From Ruminococcus flavefaciens (lineage in GTDB: Bacteria; Bacillota; Clostridia; Oscillospirales; Ruminococcaceae), in the NCBI RefSeq assembly GCF_900116855.1, contig NZ_UETD01000002.1, positions 339,744 to 403,743 of the forward strand: a stretch of 64,000 nt of DNA. The letters are read 5' to 3'. The notes beneath the pieces were generated by a model. It did not search any database. It saw nothing but the letters and a program-made list of their open reading frames with translations, and had not been told where the DNA came from. The stretch's first letter is position 1. Each line of letters starts with the position of its first letter. This document shows, one piece after another, positions 9,098 through 18,774 of this stretch. Made by a program: the position numbers and the translations under genes.

Positions 9098-9143
9098 AAT
9101 TACCTCCTTGGGTATTATCACTTTAGTCTGCTAACATGATAAT

Positions 9144-9172
9144 ATGATAACATATTACTAAAAGAAAGTCAA
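9144..9172 (-). promoter_or_regulatory. Sigma-A promoter of the his operon
   Basis: On the minus strand TTGACT (9172-9167), a 17-bp spacer and TATCAT (9149-9144) lie directly behind the polC stop codon. Transcription would start near 9137, giving a leader of only about 40 nt before hisZ. That is too short for a T-box or a histidine attenuator, and neither is seen. Confidence 0.8.
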
Positions 9173-9173
9173 G

Positions 9174-12100
9174 TTAAAAGAAGGACATCTGAGTTGATTC
9201 GGGTAAATCACCAAAGGCTCCTATGTTTTTCAACATATCAATTGTTGTTTTTGACGCTCCGCTCTCGCTCTGGAACTCCTCTATGGACATGAAGCCGCCC
9301 TTCTGGGCTGCCTCGTAAATGCCCTTTGCAGCGTTGTCGCCGACACCGCTCATAGCCGAGAAAGGTATCCTCAGCTTGCCATCCTCCACAAGGTAATCCG
9401 TAGCGTGGGACTTGAACAGGTCAATGGGCAGGAACTCGTATCCGCGCGCCATCATCTCGTTGGTGATGAGCAGGATATCATACAGAGCACTCTCCTTATT
9501 GGACTTATCGTTGCCCAGTGCCTTTATCTCCTCTATTCTTGCTCGGACTGCAGCCCTGCCCTTTACGGCAAGCTCTGCGTCAAAGTCCTCGCCTCTTACA
9601 GAGAAGTATGTGGCGTAGTATTCCAGCGGCATATGCAGCTTGAACCATCCCAACTTTATGGCGGCGATAACGTAAGCTGCCGCGTGAGCCTTGGGGAACA
9701 TATACTTTATCTTCAGACAGCTCTCGATGTACCACTCAGGCACATTATGGTCACGGAGCATCTGGATTATCTCGGGTGTGAACTGCTTTGGAGCCTTTCC
9801 CTTACGGGTCCACTCCATTATCTGAAACGCCATCTTCGGCTCTACGCCCTTATATAAAAGGTAGGTCATGATAGAGTCACGGGTTCCGATAACGTCGGAA
9901 ATAGTACAAACACCGTTATCGATGAGGTCCTTTGCGTTTCCCAGCCAAACATCGGTACCGTGGGACAGTCCCGATATCTGGAGGAAGTCGCTGAACTTGG
10001 TGGGCTTGGCATCCAGAAGCATCTGTATAGTGAAACCCGTACCCATCTCGGGGATACCTAGACTTCCCGTCTTGCAGTAGATGTCCTCGGGAGTTACTCC
10101 AAGCACATCGCAGTTGGTACACATACGGATAACATCGGGGTCAGACGTCGGAACGTCCTTTATCTTTATGCCCGTCAGGTCCTCAAGATGCTTGTAGAGA
10201 GTCGGAACAACGTGTCCCAGCTCGTCAAGCTTCAGGATAGTATCGTGGAGTGAGTTGAAAGTGAAGTGCGTGGTGATTATCTCAGAGTCCGCAGTATCCG
10301 CAGGGTGCTGAACGGGAGTGAAGTCGTAAACATCATAATCAGACGGAACAACGACCATTCCTCCCGGGTGCTGACCTGTGGTCCTCTTGATACCTGTACA
10401 GCCGATAGCAAGTCTGCTCAGCTCTGCGTTGTTGAGAGTTATTTCGTTCTCCTCGCAGTACTTCTTGACGTAGCCGTATGCGGTCTTTTCCGCAACTACG
10501 GATATAGTTCCTGCCTTGAAAACGTTTGACTTTCCGAACAGCTCCTCCGTATATCTGTGAGCCCAGAACTGATACTCATCGGAGAAGTTAAGGTCTATAT
10601 CAGGAGCCTTGTCACCGTCAAATCCAAGGAATGTCTCGAAGGGGATGTCATGTCCGTCGCGGTTCATATCCTTGCCGCAGTCGGGACACTTTTTCGGCGG
10701 CAGGTCAAAGCCTGAACCGTAAACACCGTCCAGCAGGAACTCACTGTGCTTGCAGTTGGGGCATACATAGTGAGGCGGCAGCGGATTTACTTCCGAGATA
10801 CCTGCCATAGAAGCTACGAATGATGAACCGACGGAGCCTCTTGAGCCTACCAGATAGCCATTTTCAACGGAGTTCCAAACAAGCTTCTGTGCGATGATAT
10901 AAAGAACGGAAAATCCGTGCTTGATGATAGACGAAAGCTCTCTGTCAAGGCGCTTTTCTACAAGCTCGGGAAGCGGATCGCCGTATATCTCATGAGCCTT
11001 GTCGTGTGTTATCTTGACAAGCTCCTCCTCCGCACCATCGATAGTGGGAGTAAATGTGCCCTTGGGGATAGGTCTCACCATCTCTATCTGGTCGGCAATG
11101 GCATTGGTGTTGGTGATAACTACCTCCTTTGCCTTTTCCTCGCCCAGATACTCAAACTCAGCCATCATCTCCTCGGTAGTACGCAGATAGAGCGGAGCCT
11201 GCTGCTCGGCGTCCTTGAAGCCCATGCTGGCAAGGATTATCTTACGATATATAGCGTCCTTAGGGTCAAGGAAGTGGACATCGCAGGTAGCGCAGGTGGG
11301 TATGCCGAGTCGGTCGCCCATGTCAACGATGTAGCGGTTGAAGTCCTTCAGCTCCTCATCGTCCTTTGCAACACCGTCACGGACCATGAACTCATTGTTG
11401 CCTATGGGCTGTATCTCCAGATAATCATAGAACTTTGCCAGATCATCGATGTAGTCCTGATCACGCATATCCAGCATAGCCTGAAAAAGCTCTCCTGCCT
11501 CACAGGCGCTGCCGTAGATAAGTCCCTCACGGTGCTCTATGAGCTTGGACTTGGGGATAAGCGGCTTTTTATAGAAGTATTCAAGGTTGCTGAGTGATAC
11601 CAGTCTGTAGAGGTTTTTCAGTCCTGCCTGATTGCGGACAAGTATGATGTGGTGGTAGCTTTTAAGCTTCTTGGTCTCTATCTCGCCCACCAGCACATTG
11701 AGCTGCTGGAGCGTGGAAAAGCTTCTCTCGCTCTTTAGTCTGCCAACGAGCTCTATGTATATCTTTGCGAGCATGAGAGCGTCGTCGGAAGCGCGGTGGT
11801 GGTCGAACTTGCCCAGCTTCAGTTGCTTTGCCACCATATTCAGCCTGTGTCGTCCCATTTCGGGAAGCATGGACTGACACATAACAAGGGTGTCTATCCA
11901 TGTGTAATCAAAGTCGATGCCCTGACGCTTTTTCACCTGATTTATCATGTTGGTATCATAACGGGCATTGTGGGCAACAAGCACGGGCTTGTCTCCGCAG
12001 AACTCCATGAACATACGGAGCGCTTCTGCTTCGTCGGGTGCGTTTGCCACATCGGCATCGCTGATACCCGTGAGCTCGGTTATCTTTTCGGGGATATGGA

Positions 12101-13499
12101 AGCCCGGGTTCACCTTGGTATTGAAGCTGTCCACCACCTGAAGGTTTTTCAGCTTTACAGCACCTATCTCGGTGAGCCTGTCATTTCGGAAGCTGAGACC
12201 TGTGGTCTCAACGTCAAAAACTATTATCTCGTCGTCAAAGCTTCTGTCATCATCGCCGTAAATGACCATATCACGCTCAATATCATTTACGACGTAAGCC
12301 TCCATGCCGTAGATGACCTTGAAGTTCTTGGGCATATTGTACATACAGTCGGGGAAAGCCTGCACGCAGCCGTGATCGGTTATCGCCATGGCAGGATGTC
12401 CCCACTCTGCCGCCCTGTTTATGAGCTTGACGGGGTCAGTGACAGCGTCCATTGCTGACATATTGCTATGGCAGTGGAGCTCAACGCGCTTCTCGGGATA
12501 GCTGTCGGTCTTTGGAATGCGCTTTACCTTGATGAGGGAGTTTACTGTAATAACGATATCACGGGCGTAGGAGTCATAGTCCAGCTTGCCAGATACAAGA
12601 AGTGTAGCACCGCTCTTGATGGAGCCCAGTTTCAGTTCCTCCACTTCCTCGTTTTTGGCAAATATTTTCAGCTTCAGCGAACCGCTGTAATCGGTGACAT
12701 CAAAGGTGACAACGGTCTTTTCGCCCCTTATCTCCTTGAATTCCGAGGCAAAAACATCGCCGACCACTACTACCTTCTCCCCAAGGCGCTGTACCGCCTC
12801 ACAAATGGGAGTTGGCTTTTCGCGGATAGCTCTGCCCTTGACGATCTCAGCAGACTCTGCGTCAAAGTCCTTGTTAAGAGCAGTAACATCTATGGTGGCA
12901 GTTGGAATTACAGACTTCATCTCCTCCGCCCTTATCTCCTCGGCAGTCTTGTCGGGAACGAGCTGTGCGCTGTAATCAGGCATATCCGCCTCGATGCGCT
13001 CTATCATCTCGTCAAACTGCTCCTCGCTTACGGAGCTCTCTCCGTCAAGCACTACCTTGATGCGGACTCCGAACTGATTATATATCATCCGTGAAAAATT
13101 CTGGCAGAAATAGAACCTGTCCAGTATATCCCTGCCGCCGTGAACTATCTTTATTCGGAGCTCCCCGTTGCTGAGCTGTACCTCAGCATCATCGAGAAAG
13201 CCATTTACCACGGGGATATCGCGTTTCAGAAGCTTTACCAGCTCGCCGTAGCAGTCCATTCCGAACTTCTCAGAGGGATATCGGCAGGCAAGTCTCACCT
13301 GCTCTACTTTTATAGCTGCTTCAACAGCCTTCTCAAATGCGAATATATCATCGCTGGGAACTATCTCGGGAAAAAGCGCATGAAAGCGTATGCTTTCAAG
13401 GTTTTCCGTATAGGTGAGCTTGAATATCTCACCGCCTGTGACAGTCTCGGGCAATTCCGAGGTATACTCCTTGAGAAAATCGGATATTTTTACCTGCAT
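9174..13499 (-). CDS. polC: DNA polymerase III alpha subunit, Gram-positive PolC type
   Basis: Replicative polymerase with built-in proofreading. 1441 residues from the chosen start, normal for PolC. In order: N-terminal domain, OB-fold (about 240-320), PHP domain split by the DEDD exonuclease (VELHCHSNMSAMDAV; FDVETTGLSFRNDRL; HNARYDTNM; HRASDDALMLAKI), then the C-family polymerase core (GSRGSVGSSFVASMAG, zinc-type CPNCKH...CPDC, PDIDLNFSDEYQ). I start at MQVKISDFLKEY because GGGAG lies 7 bp ahead; an ATG 14 codons upstream lies inside an inverted repeat. Last gene of the pyrH operon. Confidence 0.97.
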   Translation of the reverse strand: MQVKISDFLKEYTSELPETVTGGEIFKLTYTENLESIRFHALFPEIVPSDDIFAFEKAVEAAIKVEQVRLACRYPSEKFGMDCYGELVKLLKRDIPVVNGFLDDAEVQLSNGELRIKIVHGGRDILDRFYFCQNFSRMIYNQFGVRIKVVLDGESSVSEEQFDEMIERIEADMPDYSAQLVPDKTAEEIRAEEMKSVIPTATIDVTALNKDFDAESAEIVKGRAIREKPTPICEAVQRLGEKVVVVGDVFASEFKEIRGEKTVVTFDVTDYSGSLKLKIFAKNEEVEELKLGSIKSGATLLVSGKLDYDSYARDIVITVNSLIKVKRIPKTDSYPEKRVELHCHSNMSAMDAVTDPVKLINRAAEWGHPAMAITDHGCVQAFPDCMYNMPKNFKVIYGMEAYVVNDIERDMVIYGDDDRSFDDEIIVFDVETTGLSFRNDRLTEIGAVKLKNLQVVDSFNTKVNPGFHIPEKITELTGISDADVANAPDEAEALRMFMEFCGDKPVLVAHNARYDTNMINQVKKRQGIDFDYTWIDTLVMCQSMLPEMGRHRLNMVAKQLKLGKFDHHRASDDALMLAKIYIELVGRLKSERSFSTLQQLNVLVGEIETKKLKSYHHIILVRNQAGLKNLYRLVSLSNLEYFYKKPLIPKSKLIEHREGLIYGSACEAGELFQAMLDMRDQDYIDDLAKFYDYLEIQPIGNNEFMVRDGVAKDDEELKDFNRYIVDMGDRLGIPTCATCDVHFLDPKDAIYRKIILASMGFKDAEQQAPLYLRTTEEMMAEFEYLGEEKAKEVVITNTNAIADQIEMVRPIPKGTFTPTIDGAEEELVKITHDKAHEIYGDPLPELVEKRLDRELSSIIKHGFSVLYIIAQKLVWNSVENGYLVGSRGSVGSSFVASMAGISEVNPLPPHYVCPNCKHSEFLLDGVYGSGFDLPPKKCPDCGKDMNRDGHDIPFETFLGFDGDKAPDIDLNFSDEYQFWAHRYTEELFGKSNVFKAGTISVVAEKTAYGYVKKYCEENEITLNNAELSRLAIGCTGIKRTTGQHPGGMVVVPSDYDVYDFTPVQHPADTADSEIITTHFTFNSLHDTILKLDELGHVVPTLYKHLEDLTGIKIKDVPTSDPDVIRMCTNCDVLGVTPEDIYCKTGSLGIPEMGTGFTIQMLLDAKPTKFSDFLQISGLSHGTDVWLGNAKDLIDNGVCTISDVIGTRDSIMTYLLYKGVEPKMAFQIMEWTRKGKAPKQFTPEIIQMLRDHNVPEWYIESCLKIKYMFPKAHAAAYVIAAIKLGWFKLHMPLEYYATYFSVRGEDFDAELAVKGRAAVRARIEEIKALGNDKSNKESALYDILLITNEMMARGYEFLPIDLFKSHATDYLVEDGKLRIPFSAMSGVGDNAAKGIYEAAQKGGFMSIEEFQSESGASKTTIDMLKNIGAFGDLPESTQMSFF

Positions 13500-13530
13500 C
13501 TTAAAACTCCCGTCCATAAAATTGAGAATG

Positions 13531-13554
13531 AATATGTCCATACGCGGACATATT
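13531..13554. repeat. Perfect 9-bp inverted repeat ahead of polC
   Basis: AATATGTCC, a 6-bp spacer, then GGACATATT. It lies in the 69-bp gap between the ispG stop and the preferred polC start, about 30 bp before that start. There is no T-run, so it is not an intrinsic terminator. It may be a leader hairpin or a protein-binding site. Confidence 0.7.
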
Positions 13555-13568
13555 GCAATTCTGCATCC

Positions 13569-14606
13569 TTAAAGCTTGTCAACCTCCGCAAGAAGCTCGG
13601 GAACGATCTCCTCCTCCCTTATCTTGCGCTGAGTGCCGTCCTTGCGGAAAATGATAGCGCAGCCGTCGCCGCCTGCAATTCCCACATCGGCTTCGCGGGC
13701 TTCTCCCGGACCGTTGACGATACAGCCCATGACAGCCACGGTAATGTCCTTGTCCATGTCCTTGACTGCTTCCTCAACCATTTTCGCAGCCTTAACAAGG
13801 TCAATACGGGTCCTTCCGCAGGTGGGACATGAAACTATCCTTACTCCGCCTCTCTTGCCGATACTTTTCAGTATATCCTTTGCGGCAGCTATCTCCCTGA
13901 TGGGATCGTCTGTAAGGGAAACTCTTATAGTCTCGCCAATGCCGTCACATAGCAGCGAGCCTATACCGATAGCGGACTTGATAAGTCCCATGCGCTCAGT
14001 GCCTGCCTCGGTAACGCCAAGGTGCAGAGGATAACTGCACTTCTCGGCAGCAAGACGGTATGAAGCAATCATTCTGCCTACGTCCGAGGACTTGATAGAG
14101 ATAACGATGTCATTGAAGTCAAAATGCTCCAGCATAGCCGCATGGTTGAGAGCGCTCTCCACCAGCGCTTCGGGAGTGGGCGAACCGTACTTGGCAAGAA
14201 GCTCCTTTTCCAGCGAGCCCGAGTTGACACCGATACGGATGGGAAGCTGTCTTGCGCGGCAGGCATCAACAACAGCCTTTACCCTGTCCATTCCGCCGAT
14301 ATTTCCGGGGTTGATCCTTATCTTGTCAACACCTGCGGCTGCGGACTCTATTGCCAGCTTGTAGTCGAAGTGTATATCCGCTACCAGAGGTATCTTCACA
14401 GCCTCCTTGATGGCAGGGATAAGTTTTACGGCTTCCATGTTGGGTATGGCTGCACGGATGATCTCGCAGCCTGCCTTTTCAAGCTCAACCGCCTGTCTGA
14501 CACTGCCTTCGATATCGTCCGAGCGCATATTCAGCATTGACTGTATGTATATATGTTTTCCGTCGAGGACACAGTCCCCTACCTTTACAGGTCTGACATT
14601 TCTCAT
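13569..14606 (-). CDS. ispG: 4-hydroxy-3-methylbut-2-en-1-yl diphosphate synthase IspG (GcpE)
   Basis: [4Fe-4S] enzyme of the MEP isoprenoid pathway that converts MEcPP to HMBPP. 345 residues, the short bacterial form. The TIM-barrel half begins RNVRPVKVGDCVLDGKH and contains IRINPGNIG; the C-terminal half holds the cluster ligands in SCPTCGRT and MGCIVNGPGEA with its Glu. MRNVRP is preferred as start because GGAGGATATT precedes it; the in-frame ATG four codons upstream overlaps that site. dxr in the same operon belongs to the same pathway. Confidence 0.96.
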   Translation of the reverse strand: MRNVRPVKVGDCVLDGKHIYIQSMLNMRSDDIEGSVRQAVELEKAGCEIIRAAIPNMEAVKLIPAIKEAVKIPLVADIHFDYKLAIESAAAGVDKIRINPGNIGGMDRVKAVVDACRARQLPIRIGVNSGSLEKELLAKYGSPTPEALVESALNHAAMLEHFDFNDIVISIKSSDVGRMIASYRLAAEKCSYPLHLGVTEAGTERMGLIKSAIGIGSLLCDGIGETIRVSLTDDPIREIAAAKDILKSIGKRGGVRIVSCPTCGRTRIDLVKAAKMVEEAVKDMDKDITVAVMGCIVNGPGEAREADVGIAGGDGCAIIFRKDGTQRKIREEEIVPELLAEVDKL

Positions 14607-14618
14607 AATATCCTCCAT

Positions 14619-15533
14619 TTAAAGAGTTATTTTTTCCCCGTCCGCAGAGATAACAGCTTCGGGAAATATCCTGTGAAGCTCCTCGGCATAAACGGCAGGT
14701 TCCTTTTCCGCAGGGCTGTAATGTGTCAGCCACAGCCGCTTTGCCTTTGCCTCTGACGCTAAGCTGCAGGCGTCCTGCATGAGCATATGGCGCTTCTCGT
14801 TCATGGAAGCCTTTTTCTCGGGCTGTCCGTACATACCCTCGCAGATGAACAGGTCTGCTCCCTGTGCAAACTCGGCAATATCCTCATCGGGCAGTGTATC
14901 GGTGGTGTAGGTTATCTTCATGGGTGCTGGTTTCGGTCCCGTAACTGCCTCGGGAGGAACTCTCGTACCGTCCTCAAGAACTACAGTCTCGCCGCTGTGG
15001 AGCTGCTTCCAGAACTCCACGGGAACTCCTATCGCCTTTGCATTGTTGGGCAGGAACGGCGGCTTCTTTTTCAGCAGCAGTGTATATCCCAGACAGCTTA
15101 CCCTGTGTGAAAGGGGCAGCGTCCTCACCGAAAGCATGGGATCGACCATGTCAGCTGTAAAGCCGAATGGTCTGTCCTCGGGAAGTCCGCGTATCTCCAG
15201 CTCATAGGGCAGTCCGCCGCAAATGCTCACAAGATTTTTAATAACAGGCACACAGCTCTCGGGAGCCGCTATGATAAGAGGCTCTGTCCTTGAACTGTTG
15301 CCTATGGAGAGCAGAAGTCCCGGAAGTCCCGCCACATGGTCGGCGTGGCAGTGAGTGATGAGTATAAGCTCTATCCTGCTCATTTTAAGTCCATGCTTTG
15401 CGATGGCGACCTGTGTACCCTCTCCGCAATCTATAAGGACAGCCTTTCCGTTATACTCCGCATAAAGAGATGTGAGAAACCTGTCCTTCAGCGGCATCAT
15501 GCCGCCTGTTCCAAGCAGACATATCTCAGCCAT
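14619..15533 (-). CDS. rnz: Ribonuclease Z (tRNase Z) family metallo-beta-lactamase
   Basis: Endonuclease that trims tRNA 3' trailers. 304 residues, close to B. subtilis RNase Z. Conserved: N-terminal LGTGGMMPLKDR, the zinc motif THCHADHVAGLPGLL, LSHRVSCLGY, TTDTLPDEDIAEFA with the bridging Asp, EGMYG, and LTHYSP near the end. It overlaps the rseP gene by 8 bp and ends 12 bp before the ispG start. Its place between rseP and ispG is not the standard order of this operon. Confidence 0.92.
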   Translation of the reverse strand: MAEICLLGTGGMMPLKDRFLTSLYAEYNGKAVLIDCGEGTQVAIAKHGLKMSRIELILITHCHADHVAGLPGLLLSIGNSSRTEPLIIAAPESCVPVIKNLVSICGGLPYELEIRGLPEDRPFGFTADMVDPMLSVRTLPLSHRVSCLGYTLLLKKKPPFLPNNAKAIGVPVEFWKQLHSGETVVLEDGTRVPPEAVTGPKPAPMKITYTTDTLPDEDIAEFAQGADLFICEGMYGQPEKKASMNEKRHMLMQDACSLASEAKAKRLWLTHYSPAEKEPAVYAEELHRIFPEAVISADGEKITL

Positions 15534-16599
15534 TCTTAACTCCCGTAATTAATCTTACTATATCGTTGTATGTTGCGAATATCATTACTCCGAAGAGGAG
15601 CACCATTCCTGCAAGGTGAACATATCCCTCATGCTCCGGCTTTACAGGCTTGCGGCGTACAAGCTCTATGAAGCAGAAAAGCAGTCTGCCGCCGTCAAGT
15701 CCGGGAATGGGAAGAAGATTGAATATACCGACATTTATAGTTATAAGCGCTGTCATGTAGATGACCTGGAAAAGCGCATCAAGGAAGCTCTCCGACTCCT
15801 CGGTGGACTCGCTTATGGCGGAAACTACGCCAACAGGTCCCGAAACGTCCTCTTTGTGAAGCTGTCCCGAGAACATCTGCTTTATGGACAGTCCGACGAT
15901 ATGGGTCATGGACATGAACAGGTCTCCCGAGCCCTTTATGACGGTCAGCGGATTTTTGTTCTTGTATATGACCGCAAAATCGACTACACCGCCGTCGCCG
16001 TAGGTATTCTTGAAGAATACACCGTCCAGCTTCACGCGCTCTCCGTCGCGCTTTATAACTACCTTGTGTCCCACATTCGGGTCGCAGGTATCAAAAACAT
16101 AGTTGAGATCAAGTGTGCTGTATATCCTTGTTCCGTCAATTGAGATTATCTTGTCATTCTGTCTGAGTCCTGTTTCGTAGCTCTGTGCGTAGTATGTAAC
16201 AGCACCGTCAGCTGCGATCGTCCTCTTGAAGTCATCCACGGTTGTGGTGGGAACTCCGTCCATCATGCTGACCAGTATGATGAGCATTACAAAGCCGAGA
16301 ACGAAGTTCATGCCTGCTCCCGCAAAGAGAACAATGATGCGCTTCCAGAGCTTTGCGTTGCGGAAGCTTCTGGGGTCGCTGTTTGTGGAATCCTCGCCCT
16401 CCATAGCGCAGTATCCGCCTACGGGGAGAAGTCTCAGGGAGTATTTGGTCTCCCCCTTTGCCTTCTGTAAGAGCTTGGGACCCATGCCCACTGAAAACTC
16501 CAGCACTTTTATTCCGCTGAGTTTTGCACAGATAAAATGACCGAACTCATGTACTGTTACGATAAGTCCGAAAATAAGTATTGCGATAACTATGCCCAT
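15526..16599 (-). CDS. rseP: RIP metalloprotease RseP (site-2 protease)
   Basis: Intramembrane zinc protease that cuts anti-sigma factors and remnant signal peptides. 357 residues. The first membrane helix carries HEFGH (residue about 17), a PDZ domain spans about 125-210 (TGLRQNDKIISIDGTRI), and the last helices contain NLLPIPGLDGGRLLF with the third zinc ligand. An anti-sigma factor with a single membrane helix is encoded at 22.5 kb; whether RseP acts on it is unknown. Standard neighbour of dxr and cdsA. Confidence 0.96.
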   Translation of the reverse strand: MGIVIAILIFGLIVTVHEFGHFICAKLSGIKVLEFSVGMGPKLLQKAKGETKYSLRLLPVGGYCAMEGEDSTNSDPRSFRNAKLWKRIIVLFAGAGMNFVLGFVMLIILVSMMDGVPTTTVDDFKRTIAADGAVTYYAQSYETGLRQNDKIISIDGTRIYSTLDLNYVFDTCDPNVGHKVVIKRDGERVKLDGVFFKNTYGDGGVVDFAVIYKNKNPLTVIKGSGDLFMSMTHIVGLSIKQMFSGQLHKEDVSGPVGVVSAISESTEESESFLDALFQVIYMTALITINVGIFNLLPIPGLDGGRLLFCFIELVRRKPVKPEHEGYVHLAGMVLLFGVMIFATYNDIVRLITGVKNG

Positions 16600-16626
16600 T
16601 TGTTTTTCCTTTCTCTATACGGGAGC

Positions 16627-17778
16627 TTACTTTGCGGCTATGCGCTCCCTTACATATGCTCTTGCCGCTTTGTCTGCTTTCATTACGTCCTCGTAGCTGT
16701 TTATCTCCGATGGAGCAAAATGCTCAAGGACAGATGATACCGTCTCGCCGATGTCAATGAATCCAGTCTCATCATGGAGGAACGCCTTTACGGCTTCCTC
16801 ATTGGCTGAATTTACAAGACATGGATATGCTCCGCCGCGCTTTATAGCTTCGATAGCCGCCGAAAGACACTTGAATGTGTCGTAGTCGGGCTTCTCAAAG
16901 GTCAGCTTTCCGTAGTCCGTCAGTGAGAGACGTCCCGTAGGACAGCTCATGCGGTCCGGATAAAGCAGAGCGTACTGTATTGGTATCTTCATGTCCGGAA
17001 CTCCCAGCTGAGCGATCACCGAGTAATCGTTATACTCAACAGCTGAATGCACCACGCTCTGACGGTGTACCACTATCTCGATCTGGTCGGGAGCAAGGTC
17101 AAAGAGCCACTTTGCCTCGATGAACTCCAGTCCCTTGTTCATAAGTGTAGCAGAGTCGATGGTTATTTTATTCCCCATGTCCCAGTTGGGGTGGTGGAGA
17201 GCCTGTGCCTTGGTGACAGTTTTCAACTCCTCATAGCTTCTTCCGAAGAAGGGACCGCCCGAGGCTGTCAGGATAATCTTGCTGAGCTGCGAGCGCTTGT
17301 TGCCCTGCAAGCACTGGAATATAGCCGAATGCTCGCTGTCCACGGGATATATCCTCACGCCCTTGTCGGCAGCAGCCTTCATTACCAGTTCGCCGCCTGC
17401 CACAAGAGTCTCCTTGTTGGCAAGAGCTATGTCCTTGCCTGCGTCGATGGCAGTAAGTGTGGGGAGAAGTCCCACCATTCCCACAACGGAATTGAGTATT
17501 ATATCAGCCTCATCCAGTGAAGCGAGGGTGCATAGTCCCTCCATGCCCGTGAGGAGCTTGACGTCCATATCCTTTATCCTGCATTTAAGGTCGCTGTATT
17601 TGTCCTCGTTGAAAATACAAGCGTATGCAGGGCGGAACTTCCTTATCTGCTGCTCAAGAGCCTCAACGCTGCTGTGAGCAGCAAGTGCAGCCACCTTCAG
17701 TCCGTGCTTCTCACAGACCTCAAGGGACTGAGTACCGATAGAGCCTGTGGAGCCGAGTATCGACACCGTTTTATTCAT
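16627..17778 (-). CDS. dxr: 1-deoxy-D-xylulose 5-phosphate reductoisomerase Dxr (IspC)
   Basis: NADPH-dependent enzyme of the MEP pathway that rearranges and reduces DXP to MEP. 383 residues. The Rossmann start SILGSTGSIGTQSLEV binds NADPH; DSEHSAIFQCLQ, ASGGPFFG, HPNWDMGNKITIDSATLMNKGLE and the metal-binding acidic residues are intact. It lies 105 bp behind cdsA, a gap that holds a GGACTAT/ATAGTCC hairpin at 17852-17871 and could contain a secondary promoter. Confidence 0.97.
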   Translation of the reverse strand: MNKTVSILGSTGSIGTQSLEVCEKHGLKVAALAAHSSVEALEQQIRKFRPAYACIFNEDKYSDLKCRIKDMDVKLLTGMEGLCTLASLDEADIILNSVVGMVGLLPTLTAIDAGKDIALANKETLVAGGELVMKAAADKGVRIYPVDSEHSAIFQCLQGNKRSQLSKIILTASGGPFFGRSYEELKTVTKAQALHHPNWDMGNKITIDSATLMNKGLEFIEAKWLFDLAPDQIEIVVHRQSVVHSAVEYNDYSVIAQLGVPDMKIPIQYALLYPDRMSCPTGRLSLTDYGKLTFEKPDYDTFKCLSAAIEAIKRGGAYPCLVNSANEEAVKAFLHDETGFIDIGETVSSVLEHFAPSEINSYEDVMKADKAARAYVRERIAAK

Positions 17779-17883
17779 TATATTTTCCCCTTTTCGCGGA
17801 AATAACTTCCCGATATATTTTCAGAACAAAGTTCATTATAAAATGCGAAAGGGACTATCCGTAAATAGTCCGTTTCAACAATA

Positions 17884-18774
17884 TCACTGTACGCCGAATA
17901 AGGCGATGAATGCATAAAATGTGGGCAGCACGAAAAGAACGCTGTCGAAGCGATCCATGAGTCCGCCGTGTCCCGGCATTATCTTGCCGTAGTCCTTGAA
18001 GCCTATCTGGCGCTTTACCATAGAAGCGGAAAGGTCTCCCACAGTACCGATGACTGCGCAGACTGCTCCCGTAACGAAAGCAATGACTGCTCTCTTTGCG
18101 GTAAAGCCGTAGTAAACTGAAAATGCCACGGTATATACGATAGCAGTTGTAAGGATACCGCCCACAAGTCCCTCGATAGTCTTCTTGGGGCTTATTTCGG
18201 GGCAGAGCTTGTGCTTGCCGATAGCTACTCCCGTAAAGTAAGCTCCCGTATCAGCTATCCACGCGCCGCAGAGTCCCATAATGAGCAGGAAAAGTCCGCT
18301 GCTCAACATATCATCGGTCATCTGCCAGCTGCGCTCAATGCGGATCATAGTAGTCATAGCCTGGGGTACAAGTATCATTACCGCAAGTACGAAGAATACC
18401 TGCTCGTAGCGTATCTCCTTGTGCTTTCTCAGCCATGTTACAAATATGACAAAAGCCGCTGCAAGCACTATACAGAAAAGTATGATATGATAATGATCAT
18501 CAGGCGGATCTATTGTCTTGAAAGATCTGATAAAGTAGTGAAAATCCTTTACCTCATGCGAAATATGGTAAAGTATTGGCACGGCTATTCCGCAAGCCTC
18601 TGCCGCTATGAGTATGGGCAGACACTTGTGGAGCTTTACTGCGCGGAGAAGCTCAAAGAGCATTACTGCGATTATGGCTGCCACCGCTATGGGCAGAACA
18701 ATGGTGTCGTGGAAGAAAAGCACAGCGCCCAGCAGTACAACTCCCACAGCTCCCGAAATGATTCGTGTAAGCAT
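17884..18774 (-). CDS. cdsA: Phosphatidate cytidylyltransferase CdsA
   Basis: Makes CDP-diacylglycerol from phosphatidate and CTP for phospholipid synthesis. 296 residues with about eight transmembrane helices. The C-terminal family signature is intact: GDLSASMVKRQIGFKDYGKIMPGHGGLMDRFDS, including the metal-binding D-x-x-x-S-x-x-K-R and GHGG-x-x-D-R-x-D elements. The start overlaps the uppS stop by one base. Confidence 0.95.
   Translation of the reverse strand: MLTRIISGAVGVVLLGAVLFFHDTIVLPIAVAAIIAVMLFELLRAVKLHKCLPILIAAEACGIAVPILYHISHEVKDFHYFIRSFKTIDPPDDHYHIILFCIVLAAAFVIFVTWLRKHKEIRYEQVFFVLAVMILVPQAMTTMIRIERSWQMTDDMLSSGLFLLIMGLCGAWIADTGAYFTGVAIGKHKLCPEISPKKTIEGLVGGILTTAIVYTVAFSVYYGFTAKRAVIAFVTGAVCAVIGTVGDLSASMVKRQIGFKDYGKIMPGHGGLMDRFDSVLFVLPTFYAFIALFGVQ

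Noticed and set aside
9098..9137. T-box or histidine attenuator ahead of the his operon
   Set aside because: The leader from the predicted start is only about 40 nt, with no specifier stem, no His codon run and no terminator.
17852..17871. Terminator between cdsA and dxr
   Set aside because: GGACTAT/ATAGTCC forms a stem but no T-run follows, and the genes belong to one conserved operon.
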